A stretch of 22,028 nucleotides of DNA from Planctomycetota bacterium. Lineage in GTDB: Bacteria > Planctomycetota > UBA1135 > GCA-002686595. The stretch is from the NCBI GenBank assembly GCA_020638855.1, contig JACKHT010000026.1, positions 1 through 22,028 of the forward strand. Direction: 5' to 3'. The position numbers and the translations under genes were made by a program. Every line of letters starts with the position of its first letter. The stretch's first letter is position 1. Under the pieces are notes generated by a model, which had not been told where the DNA came from, did not search any database, and worked only from the letters and a program-made list of their open reading frames with translations. Positions 13,547-20,468 of this stretch are shown here, in pieces.

Positions 13547-14449
13547 ATGCAGCTACCTACCTTGAGGCAACTGGAGTACTTCTCGGCGTTGGCGGATACG
13601 CTCAACTTCCGGGAGGCAGCAGAGGTTTGTTCGGTCAGCCAGCCGGGGCTTTCGAGCCAGATTGCGAGTTTGGAGGCCACCCTGCGGGTTTCGCTCTTCG
13701 AGCGGGACAAGCGCCAGGTGCGCCTGACGGCGGAGGGGCGCACGTTGTTGCCCCAGGCGCGCGAAGTGCTGGCCAAGGCCGAGGGCATGGCGGAGCTGGC
13801 GCGTACCTTTGGGGCGCCGCTGACCGGACCATTGCGGCTAGGGACGATCCCGACGGTGGGGCCCTACCTGTTGCCTAAGGTGCTCCCGGCGGTGCGCCGG
13901 ACGTACCCGGAGTTGCAGCTGTTCCTGCGTGAGGACTTGACCCCGCGGCTCTTGGAGCAGCTCGAACACGGGGATTTGGACCTTCTGCTGCTCGCCATCG
14001 ATGTGCCGCTGGGGGAAGTCGACACCATGGCGCTCTTTTCCGACCCGTTCTTGGTGGCGGTACCCGAAAGCCACCCGCTCTCGGACCAAAAGGAGGTCCG
14101 CATCGACCAACTGCTCCAGGCCAACATGCTGCTGCTCGAAGAGGGCCACTGCCTGGGGGACCAAACGCTTTCGCTGTGCCAGTCGCCAGGGCAAAACGAA
14201 GTGATTGGGTTCCGGTCTTCGAGCCTGTCCACGATCGTGCAGATGGTCGCCGGCGGCCTGGGCATCACGCTGCTACCCGAGCTCGCGGTCGAGCGCGAGT
14301 TGGCCGGCGCACCGGGGTTGGTGGCAATCCCCTTCCCCCCCGACGGCCCCTATCGCGAGGTAGGGCTCGCTTGGCGGCGAAGCTCTCCGCGGGCGGAGGA
14401 ATTCCGCATGCTGGGAGAAACGCTGACCCAAGCCTACGCCCAGGCCTGA
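13547..14449 (+). CDS. oxyR: OxyR-type LysR-family peroxide-sensing regulator
   Basis: A 300-residue LysR-type regulator from ATG 13547. Residues 1-60 form the winged helix-turn-helix (LRQLEYFSALADTLNFREAAEVCSVSQPGLSSQIASLE), then a linker helix and a periplasmic-binding-like effector domain. The decisive feature is GHCLGDQTLSLCQ, with Cys202 and Cys211 spaced nine residues apart. It aligns with the redox pair Cys199/Cys208 of E. coli OxyR (HCLRDQ motif), which forms a disulfide on exposure to hydrogen peroxide. C-terminal elements GFRSSSLSTIVQMVAGGLGITLLPE are also OxyR-like. It is divergent from ahpC, its likely target. Whether it activates or represses cannot be read from sequence. Upstream in-frame codons back to 13418 lie in the promoter region and are excluded. 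Confidence 0.92.
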   Translation: MQLPTLRQLEYFSALADTLNFREAAEVCSVSQPGLSSQIASLEATLRVSLFERDKRQVRLTAEGRTLLPQAREVLAKAEGMAELARTFGAPLTGPLRLGTIPTVGPYLLPKVLPAVRRTYPELQLFLREDLTPRLLEQLEHGDLDLLLLAIDVPLGEVDTMALFSDPFLVAVPESHPLSDQKEVRIDQLLQANMLLLEEGHCLGDQTLSLCQSPGQNEVIGFRSSSLSTIVQMVAGGLGITLLPELAVERELAGAPGLVAIPFPPDGPYREVGLAWRRSSPRAEEFRMLGETLTQAYAQA

Positions 14450-14501
14450 TCCGCGGCTGTCGAACTTTGGGTGGGTGTATCCAGGTTGGCTCGAGATCCG
14501 A

Positions 14502-14507
14502 TAGCTT
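14502..14507 (+). promoter_or_regulatory. Putative -10 (TAGCTT), leaderless nagB
   Basis: TAGCTT fits TANNNT and is followed by GGCGCC and then the ATG at 14514, the same 6-nt spacing as for oxyR and the gene at 6865. No -35 was identified. Confidence 0.4.
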
Positions 14508-14513
14508 GGCGCC

Positions 14514-15245
14514 ATGCAGGTCCACCGGTACAAGACCTTCGCGGCGACGAGCTTCGCGGTAGCCCGAGCCATCGCCGACTTGGTCGAAGCCAAGCCCCAG
14601 CTTGCGATCGGTTTGCCCACCGGCAACAGCCCGCTCGCGGTCTACCGGCTGTGGGCCGACTGGCAGCGCGAGGGCAAGGTCGACTTCCGCAGCATTCGTG
14701 GTTTCGGCCTGGACGAATATCTGGGCATCCCCGCGAGCCATCCGGCTTCCTTCGCGAACTTCCTCAAGCAGCAGGTCACGATCCCTTTGGGGCTGGATCC
14801 GGGGCAAGTCGCAGTCCTGGATGGCATGGCTCCCGACCCGGCCCAGGCTTGTTTGGATTGGGAGGCCAAGCTGGCCGAGATGGGCGGCCTCGACGTGGTG
14901 CTGTTGGGCTTGGGGACCAACGGACACATCGCCTTCAACGAACCGGGGTCCCCGCGTGACTCCAGGACGCGCGTGGCAGAGCTAACCCCTGAAACCCGGC
15001 GGGCCAACGCCCCGGCCTTTGGCGGCGATGAAAAGGCCGTGCCCACGAAATGCCTGACCATGGGCATCGCCAGTCTGCTCGAAGCACGCGAGGTGTTCCT
15101 CTTGGCCCTGGGCTCGGCCAAGGCTCCGGCTGTGGCGGCCATGCTGCTAGGTCTTGCAGGGCCCCACGTTCCCGCTTCATTCTTGCAGGCCCACCCGCAA
15201 ACCCAGGTCTTTCTGGATCCCACCGCCGCCGTGCTGGTGGGCTGA
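14514..15245 (+). CDS. nagB: Glucosamine-6-phosphate deaminase
   Basis: A 243-residue cytosolic enzyme from ATG 14514. It converts glucosamine-6-phosphate to fructose-6-phosphate and ammonia, feeding amino-sugar carbon into glycolysis. Recognisable motifs, in order, are GLPTGNSPLAVY (phosphate-binding loop), GFGLDEYLG (catalytic Asp of the deaminase), LGLGTNGHIAFNEPGSP (catalytic His and the following acidic residue), SRTRVAELT (Arg contacting substrate) and LALGSAKAPAV (phosphate-binding Lys). All are characteristic of the NagB branch rather than 6-phosphogluconolactonase. Length is slightly short of the E. coli enzyme (about 266), mainly because the C-terminal allosteric tail is missing, so allosteric control is probably absent, as in short NagB forms. 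No other amino-sugar gene is adjacent. Confidence 0.93.
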   Translation: MQVHRYKTFAATSFAVARAIADLVEAKPQLAIGLPTGNSPLAVYRLWADWQREGKVDFRSIRGFGLDEYLGIPASHPASFANFLKQQVTIPLGLDPGQVAVLDGMAPDPAQACLDWEAKLAEMGGLDVVLLGLGTNGHIAFNEPGSPRDSRTRVAELTPETRRANAPAFGGDEKAVPTKCLTMGIASLLEAREVFLLALGSAKAPAVAAMLLGLAGPHVPASFLQAHPQTQVFLDPTAAVLVG

Positions 15246-15247
15246 GG

Positions 15248-15253
15248 TACCCT
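15248..15253 (+). promoter_or_regulatory. Putative -10 (TACCCT) before the GNAT-C39 gene
   Basis: TACCCT followed by AGC is identical to the hexamer before oxyR and starts 3 nt after the nagB stop codon. The ATG at 15323 is 69 nt away, so a leader would exist unless another start is used. Confidence 0.3.
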
Positions 15254-15322
15254 AGCTCCGCTCGCGCCAGCCACGCCGACCCGCCACCAGCGGATTCCGT
15301 GCTTTGCCCTTGCGAAAACGCA

Positions 15323-16492
15323 ATGCCGTACGAGAATCCCGCCGATTGGGTCGCCGCCCCCACCGTCCCCGCGCCCCGGCCGCTGATGCCAACCCCCACG
15401 CGCCCCGCCCGGGCCTCCGATCTCGACCGCCTGGTAGCCATCGAGGAGCTCGCGTTCCAGACCGATCGCATTTCGCGGCGCTCGTTCCGGGCGTTCATGG
15501 AGCGCAAGACGGCCATGCTGCACGTGATCGAGCAGGAGGGCGAAGTCGCGGGGTACTTCTTGGTGCTCTTCCGGCGCAACAGCGCCCTGTCCCGGTTGTA
15601 CAGCATTGCGGTGCATCCAGGCTGCTCAGGCCATGGGCTCGGAACCCAGCTCCTGCAAGCTGCCGAACAGGCGGCGTTCGAAGGGGGTCGGTTCGTGCTG
15701 CGTTTGGAAGTGCGCGAGGACAACCCGGGAGCCATCGCCCTCTACCGCAAGCACGGCTACCGCGAGTGGGGCCGGTACCTGGACTACTACGAAGACCATA
15801 CCGACGCGCTGCGCTTCGAGAAAGTCCTGCGCGGCGACGCCGAAGTCGAATCGAACGTTCCCTACTTCCCGCAGTCGCAGGAGTTCACTTGCGGGCCCGC
15901 TTGCCTGATGATGGCGCTGGCCCATTTCCAGCCCAACTATCGCTGGGATGCGGTCGAAGAGATTCGAATCTGGCGCGAGTCGACCACGATCTTCATGTTG
16001 TCGGGACCGGGAGGCTGTGGTCCGCTGGGCTTGGCGCTCGCTGCCCAGCGACGCGGCCTGCACGTCAAGGTGCTCTTGTCGCACGAGGGTCCGCTCTTCC
16101 TCGACTCGGTCCGCAGCCCCGCCAAGCGCGAAGTGATGGAGTTGGCCCAGACGGATTTCCGCCAACGCATCGAAACCTCGGACATTCCCGTCGAATACCG
16201 CTCGCTCGACTTGAACGACCTGCGCGAGACGTTGGCCCGAGGCGGTTTGGCCTTGGTCCTGATCAGCGCCTTCCAGATGTTGGGTGTCAAAGTCCCCCAC
16301 TGGGTGCTCGTGATCGGCGATACGGGCACCCACTTCGTTATCCACGACCCGTTTGTGGATTACGAGGTCAGCGAAACCCCGGCCGACTGTTCATCGCTTC
16401 CCATTTCCCATAGTCTCTTCCTGGGCATGGCCCAGTTCGGTAAACAAGGCCTCCGCGCCTGCCTACTCGTCCACGAGGAACCGCTCCCATGA
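15323..16492 (+). CDS. GNAT acetyltransferase fused to C39-like cysteine peptidase
   Basis: A 389-residue two-domain protein from ATG 15323. Residues about 22-170 form a GNAT fold: ARASDLDRLVAIEELAF, then AVHPGCSGHGLGTQLLQAA (acetyl-CoA pyrophosphate loop) and REDNPGAIALYRKHGY. Residues about 175-385 form a papain/C39-like domain opening with PYFPQSQEFTCGPACLMMAL. It has oxyanion Gln184, nucleophile Cys190, His326 in PHWVLVIGD and Asp342 in VIHDPF, so the triad looks intact. The product has no signal peptide and should be cytosolic. The stop codon overlaps the start of the ATP-grasp gene (ATGA), indicating translational coupling. This fusion is known as the standard neighbour of RLAN-containing RimK-like ligases, a set predicted to make or trim peptides. 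Substrate unknown. GTG 15299 and ATG 15386 are alternative starts. Confidence 0.88.
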   Translation: MPYENPADWVAAPTVPAPRPLMPTPTRPARASDLDRLVAIEELAFQTDRISRRSFRAFMERKTAMLHVIEQEGEVAGYFLVLFRRNSALSRLYSIAVHPGCSGHGLGTQLLQAAEQAAFEGGRFVLRLEVREDNPGAIALYRKHGYREWGRYLDYYEDHTDALRFEKVLRGDAEVESNVPYFPQSQEFTCGPACLMMALAHFQPNYRWDAVEEIRIWRESTTIFMLSGPGGCGPLGLALAAQRRGLHVKVLLSHEGPLFLDSVRSPAKREVMELAQTDFRQRIETSDIPVEYRSLDLNDLRETLARGGLALVLISAFQMLGVKVPHWVLVIGDTGTHFVIHDPFVDYEVSETPADCSSLPISHSLFLGMAQFGKQGLRACLLVHEEPLP

Positions 16493-17949
16493 GTTGGGTC
16501 ATATTGACCGGCCGCAACAAAGACATCGATCACGCGGCCACCCCCCACAAGATCATCAACACCAAGGACTACCTCAAAAACCCGGGGTTGTTCCAGGGCA
16601 TGGAGCCCAAGGTCATCAATCTGTCGAACAGCTATGCCTACCAAACGCGTGGCTATTATGCGTCGCTGTTGGCCAGTTCGCGCGGGCACAAGGTGATCCC
16701 CTCGGTCGAGACGATGATCGATCTTTCGGCGCGCAAGTTGTACGAGAACGCGCTGCCCGAGCTGGAGGAGGTCTTGAACTCGTGCTTGGCCACGGCGGGC
16801 AAGGTGCGGCCCAAGGTGCTGACCGTGTTCTTTGGGATGATCGAGAACGAGGCCTTGGCGCGCTTTGGGAAGCTGCTCTACGACTGGTTCCGCGCTCCGG
16901 CGCTGACGGTGCACCTGGAAGAAGAGCCTTGGGCGCGCATCAAGAAGATCGCCTTCTTGCCCTTGCCCCGCATGGAGCCAGAGCAGAAGGCGCAGTTCCT
17001 GGTGGCCCTGGACAAGTTCACCGGGCGGCAATGGCGCGATTCCCCCACCAAGACCCCCGCGCGCTACAGCTTCGCGGTCTTGGTCGACCCGCAGGAAGCC
17101 ATGCCGCCCTCTTCGGTCGCTTCGCTCAAGCATTGGGCGCGCATCGCGGCCGGCATGGGCGTCGAAGTCGATCCGATCGGCAAGAAGGATTTGGCCAAGC
17201 TCGCCAACTACGACGCGCTGTTCATCCGGGAAACCACCGCGATTTCGAACCACACCTACCGCTTCGCGCGGCGCGCCGAGCAGGAGGGCATGCCCGTCAT
17301 CGACGACCCGCTTTCGATGATCCGCTGCACCAACAAGGTTTACCTGAACGAGCAGATGGCCATGAACAAGGTGCCCGTTCCCCCGACGCTGATGATCGCG
17401 GGGCTCGAGGACCTGGAGCCAGCGGCCGAGCAACTGGGCTTCCCGATGGTGGTCAAGGTGCCCGACAGCGCCTTCTCGCGTGGGGTCAAGAAAGTCGAAG
17501 ACGCCGCCGAATTGCGGCGCCTCGTCGAACAGTGGCTCGAGGACTCGGACCTCTTGATCGCGCAGAAGTTCATGCCAACCGCCTACGATTGGCGCGTGGG
17601 CGTGCTCGGCGGCGAGCCGCTGTTTGTGGTCCAGTATCTGATGGCCAAGAAACACTGGCAAATCATCAACCACGACCGCAAGGGCGACCCCGACGCGGGC
17701 CGCGTGAAGCACTTCAGCCTCGCCACCGCGCCCAAGCAAGTGATCGACATCGCCGTGCGCGCCGCGGCCTGCATCGGCGATGGCCTCTACGGCGTCGACC
17801 TCAAGGAAACTTCCGACGGCATCGTCGTGATCGAAGTCAACGACAACCCCAACCTCGACCACGGCCTCGAAGACGCGGCCGAGAAGAACGACGTGTGGGT
17901 GCGTTTGACGCAGTGGTTCCTCGACCGTTTGGAAGCCAAGCGTCGCTAG
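16489..17949 (+). CDS. RimK-type ATP-grasp ligase with RLAN-like N-terminal domain
   Basis: A 486-residue cytosolic protein from ATG 16489. The N-terminal half (about 1-200) has DIDHAATPHKIINTKDYLKN and IINLSNSYAYQTRGYYASLLASSRGHKVIPS, which fit the RLAN domain that precedes some RimK-like ligases. The C-terminal half is ATP-grasp: RCTNKVYLNEQM, VVKVPDSAFSRGVKKV (ATP-binding Lys near 321), AQKFMPTAYDWRVGVLGGEPL, and metal ligands in GVDLKE and VIEVNDNPNLDHG (Glu449 and Asn453). RimK relatives form amide bonds through an acyl-phosphate, adding amino acids such as glutamate to a protein or peptide. The 4-nt overlap with the GNAT-C39 gene points to a stoichiometric pair. Acceptor and amino acid are unknown. 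A strong hairpin follows. Confidence 0.9.
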   Translation: MSWVILTGRNKDIDHAATPHKIINTKDYLKNPGLFQGMEPKVINLSNSYAYQTRGYYASLLASSRGHKVIPSVETMIDLSARKLYENALPELEEVLNSCLATAGKVRPKVLTVFFGMIENEALARFGKLLYDWFRAPALTVHLEEEPWARIKKIAFLPLPRMEPEQKAQFLVALDKFTGRQWRDSPTKTPARYSFAVLVDPQEAMPPSSVASLKHWARIAAGMGVEVDPIGKKDLAKLANYDALFIRETTAISNHTYRFARRAEQEGMPVIDDPLSMIRCTNKVYLNEQMAMNKVPVPPTLMIAGLEDLEPAAEQLGFPMVVKVPDSAFSRGVKKVEDAAELRRLVEQWLEDSDLLIAQKFMPTAYDWRVGVLGGEPLFVVQYLMAKKHWQIINHDRKGDPDAGRVKHFSLATAPKQVIDIAVRAAACIGDGLYGVDLKETSDGIVVIEVNDNPNLDHGLEDAAEKNDVWVRLTQWFLDRLEAKRR

Positions 17950-17970
17950 TCGGTCCCTCGAAGCAGAACC

Positions 17971-18018
17971 AAGAACCGCCACCAGGTGTCCCCGAGGGAG
18001 AGCCTGGTGGCGGTTCTT
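17971..18018 (+). terminator. 16-bp perfect hairpin after the ATP-grasp gene
   Basis: AAGAACCGCCACCAGG (17971-17986) pairs perfectly with CCTGGTGGCGGTTCTT (18003-18018) around a 16-nt loop that can itself pair TCCC with GGGA. It begins 21 nt after the stop codon. The 3' arm ends in TTCTT but no long T-tract follows. It most likely ends the GNAT/ATP-grasp transcript and separates it from the norC operon. Confidence 0.75.
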
Positions 18019-18261
18019 CCTATCCGACCTTGTTCTCGGTCGCTCCCCACGCCGCTTGTTGTCGATTTGACCTAGCGTTGTCGGGTTGACCCAGAAGGCC
18101 CGTTGTCGAATGTACCCAGCCCATCGCGGCCGGGCTTAGCACCCCCACGGAAGACCCCCTGGGGGGCGCTTGCTGCCCACGGGGGCCTTGGCATGGGCCT
18201 TGCGATGGGCCTGGGGAACGGGGCCCAGCGCCCTTTCCAACTCCCCCAACTTCCCCCTCTC
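18019..18261 (+). promoter_or_regulatory. Upstream region of the norC-norB-nirK operon
   Basis: A 243-bp spacer that must contain the denitrification promoter. TTGACC occurs twice (18067-18072 and 18086-18091) and could be a -35 element. The only TANNN-like hexamer downstream, TACCCA at 18113-18118, is 21 bp from the nearer copy, which is too far for a standard promoter. No TTGAT-N4-ATCAA-type FNR/NNR/DNR box is visible. Confidence 0.4.
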
Positions 18262-18978
18262 ATGCTCACCAAATCTGCCGCGAAGACCTTCTTCTTGGGC
18301 GGCACTGCGCTCTGTGGGGTGGCCTTCGTGCTGCTCACCATGGATACCTTGGCGCAACTGCCCAGCCGTTCTCACCAGGAGGCCATGACCGACCAGGTCG
18401 TCCGGGGCCACCACATCTGGAACAAAAACAATTGCATGGGCTGCCACACGCTCTTGGGCGAAGGCGGCTACTACGCACCCGAGTTGACCAAGGTGGTCGA
18501 GCGCCGCGGTGCTCCATGGATCGAGGCCTTTCTGGAAGACCCTGAGGGGTTCTTCCCTGGGCGCCGCAAGATGGTCAAGTACGCCATCTTCGATCCGTCC
18601 AAAGTGGGTGCCGAAACGGCGGCCGCCAACAAGGCGGACATCATCGCATTCCTCGATTGGGTCGGAAAGATCGACACCAACGGCTTCCCAGCGAAGCCGA
18701 CCATGAACCAGGCGGGGCCCCAGATCCCCGCCGATGCGCAGCGACTCGAGGGGGCCCCTCCCTTCTTCCGCTCGGTTTGCAGTGGCTGCCATGCCGTGGG
18801 CGGCGTCGGCGGCAACGTGGGCCCGGCTCTCGACGGGGTCTCGACGCGTTTGGATGAAGTCTACCTGCGCCGCTGGATCGCCAATCCCCAAGCGCTCAAA
18901 CCCGGAACCGCCATGCCCAAACTGGCCATGGATGAAGCCACCCTCGACAGCATCGTCACCTTCTTGAGGACCCTCTAA
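18262..18978 (+). CDS. norC: Nitric oxide reductase subunit C with an extra cytochrome domain
   Basis: A 238-residue membrane-anchored dihaem protein from ATG 18262. Residues about 8-32 form one signal anchor. Domain 1 is classical NorC: HHIWNKNNCMGCHTLLGEGGYYAPELTKV with Cys58, Cys61 and His62, then FFPGRRKMVKY with the likely Met ligand, and IDTNGFPAKP. It passes electrons to NorB for reduction of NO to N2O. After that point ordinary NorC (about 150 residues) ends, but here a second cytochrome domain follows: PFFRSVCSGCHAVGGVGGNVGPALDGV (Cys173, Cys176, His177) with PGTAMPKL supplying a Met. The stop overlaps the norB ATG by one base (TAATG), so the two are coupled. Upstream in-frame ATG codons (for example 18193) would add a Gly-rich leader and are less likely. 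Confidence 0.92.
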   Translation: MLTKSAAKTFFLGGTALCGVAFVLLTMDTLAQLPSRSHQEAMTDQVVRGHHIWNKNNCMGCHTLLGEGGYYAPELTKVVERRGAPWIEAFLEDPEGFFPGRRKMVKYAIFDPSKVGAETAAANKADIIAFLDWVGKIDTNGFPAKPTMNQAGPQIPADAQRLEGAPPFFRSVCSGCHAVGGVGGNVGPALDGVSTRLDEVYLRRWIANPQALKPGTAMPKLAMDEATLDSIVTFLRTL

Positions 18979-20390
18979 TGCTCGCTTCCACCGAAACACA
19001 AGGCGCGGTCCGCTATCGGTCCCAGCGCATCGCTTATTGGTTCTTCGCAGCATGCATGCTGCTCTTCAGCCTGCAACTGGTCTACGGCTTCATCCTCGGT
19101 TTTGCTCGCATGGGCATGGATGGGCTGCACGAGTGGATCCCGTTCCACGTCGCCCGAGCGACCCACACCAACCTGTTGGTTGTGTGGCTCTTGACCGGTT
19201 TCATGGGTTCGGCTTACTACATCATCCCCGAAGAATCCGAGCGCGAACTTTGGTCTCCCAAACTGGCGATCGTCCAGTTGATCACCCTGCTGCTGGTTGG
19301 GGTGGCTGCGATCGTCGGATACCACCTGAATTGGTGGGAGGGTCGCAAATTCCTTGAGATCCCACGCGAGCTCGACTGGCTGGTGGTGGTGAACGTGCTG
19401 GCGTTCCTGCTCAACATCTTCATGACGATCTGGAAAGGCAAGCGCAAGACCACCACCGCCATGGTGTTGTTCTTCGGGCTCTTGATGTCCGCGCTGCTGT
19501 ACTTGCCGGGCATGATCAGCTTCAAGAATCTCACCTTCGATTCCTTCTTCCGCTGGTGGGTGGTCCACCTTTGGGTGGAAGGGGTGTGGGAGCTGATCAT
19601 GGGTGCCATCCTCTCGTTCCTCTTGATCAAACTCACCGGTGTCGACCGCGAAGTGATCGAGAAATGGCTGTACGTGATCGTAGGGTTCACCTTCCTCTCG
19701 GGGATCCTGGGGACCGGACACCACTACTACTTCACGGGCACTCCGCACTACTGGCTGATGGTCGGTGGCGTGTTCTCGGCGCTCGAGCCCTTGGCGTTCC
19801 TTGGAATGGCCATGTACGCCCTCACTATGGCGCGCCGCGGTGGCCGCAAGACCACCAATCGGATCGCTCTCTTGTGGACACTAGGGTGCGCGGTGATGAG
19901 TTTTGTGGGCGCGGGTTTCTTGGGCTTCGCACACACCCTACCCCAGGTCAATCTGTGGACCCATGGCACGCTCATCACCGCGATGCACGGGCACATGGCC
20001 TTCTGGGGCGCTTACGCCATGATCGTCTTGGCCATGATCAGCTATGCGATGCCCGAACTTACCGGTCGCGCCATGTACAAGAGCTGGATGGCCGAGTGGG
20101 CCTTTTGGGCCACCAACGTGGGCATGATTGGCATGACGGGTGCCTTCGCGGTCATGGGCATCGCTCAAGTCTACATGGAGCGCAAAGCCGGGATGGACTT
20201 CCTGGAGGTCCAAGAAAGCCTGCAGGTGCACGCCTTCGGCCTTGTCTTGGCTGCCAGCCTTTTGACCTTGGGCGTGGCCCTCTTCATCAAGAACTTCCTC
20301 GACTACGGATTCCCCCAAGAGGTACCGACCGGTGGACCGGCAGGTGCCAAGTTGGACCCACGCCCGGCCGATCGCCGCAAGGACCACTGA
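18978..20390 (+). CDS. norB: Cytochrome-c-type nitric oxide reductase, catalytic subunit B
   Basis: A 470-residue integral membrane protein of the haem-copper oxidase superfamily, with about 12 predicted helices. It reduces two NO to N2O at a haem b3/non-haem iron centre. Key residues are in place: His63 (THTNLLVVW, haem b), His197 and Glu201 in VHLWVEGVWELI (FeB ligand and the acidic ligand that marks NOR), His248 and His249 in GTGHHYYFTGTPHYW (FeB), and His337 and His339 in AMHGHMAFWGAY (haem ligands). Length is normal for cNOR NorB, and no quinol-binding N-terminal extension of the qNOR type is present, consistent with electron supply by NorC. It starts on the last base of norC. No norQ or norD activation genes are seen within this window. 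Confidence 0.97.
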   Translation: MLASTETQGAVRYRSQRIAYWFFAACMLLFSLQLVYGFILGFARMGMDGLHEWIPFHVARATHTNLLVVWLLTGFMGSAYYIIPEESERELWSPKLAIVQLITLLLVGVAAIVGYHLNWWEGRKFLEIPRELDWLVVVNVLAFLLNIFMTIWKGKRKTTTAMVLFFGLLMSALLYLPGMISFKNLTFDSFFRWWVVHLWVEGVWELIMGAILSFLLIKLTGVDREVIEKWLYVIVGFTFLSGILGTGHHYYFTGTPHYWLMVGGVFSALEPLAFLGMAMYALTMARRGGRKTTNRIALLWTLGCAVMSFVGAGFLGFAHTLPQVNLWTHGTLITAMHGHMAFWGAYAMIVLAMISYAMPELTGRAMYKSWMAEWAFWATNVGMIGMTGAFAVMGIAQVYMERKAGMDFLEVQESLQVHAFGLVLAASLLTLGVALFIKNFLDYGFPQEVPTGGPAGAKLDPRPADRRKDH

Positions 20391-20468
20391 TCCATGCTGG
20401 CAACCCTGCTCGATCCGAATCTTCCGAAAACCGTTCCGGGGCAGCAGCCCCACAACTTCCCTTCCCCT

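Noticed and set aside
16360..17982. Long minus-strand open frame of about 540 codons
   Set aside because: It is antisense to the ATP-grasp gene, which has unmistakable motifs. This frame is a by-product of high GC content.
18061..18118. FNR/NNR-type box or standard sigma-70 promoter before norC
   Set aside because: TTGACC occurs twice but without a matching ATCAA/GTCAA half site at 4 bp, and the nearest -10-like hexamer is 21 bp away.
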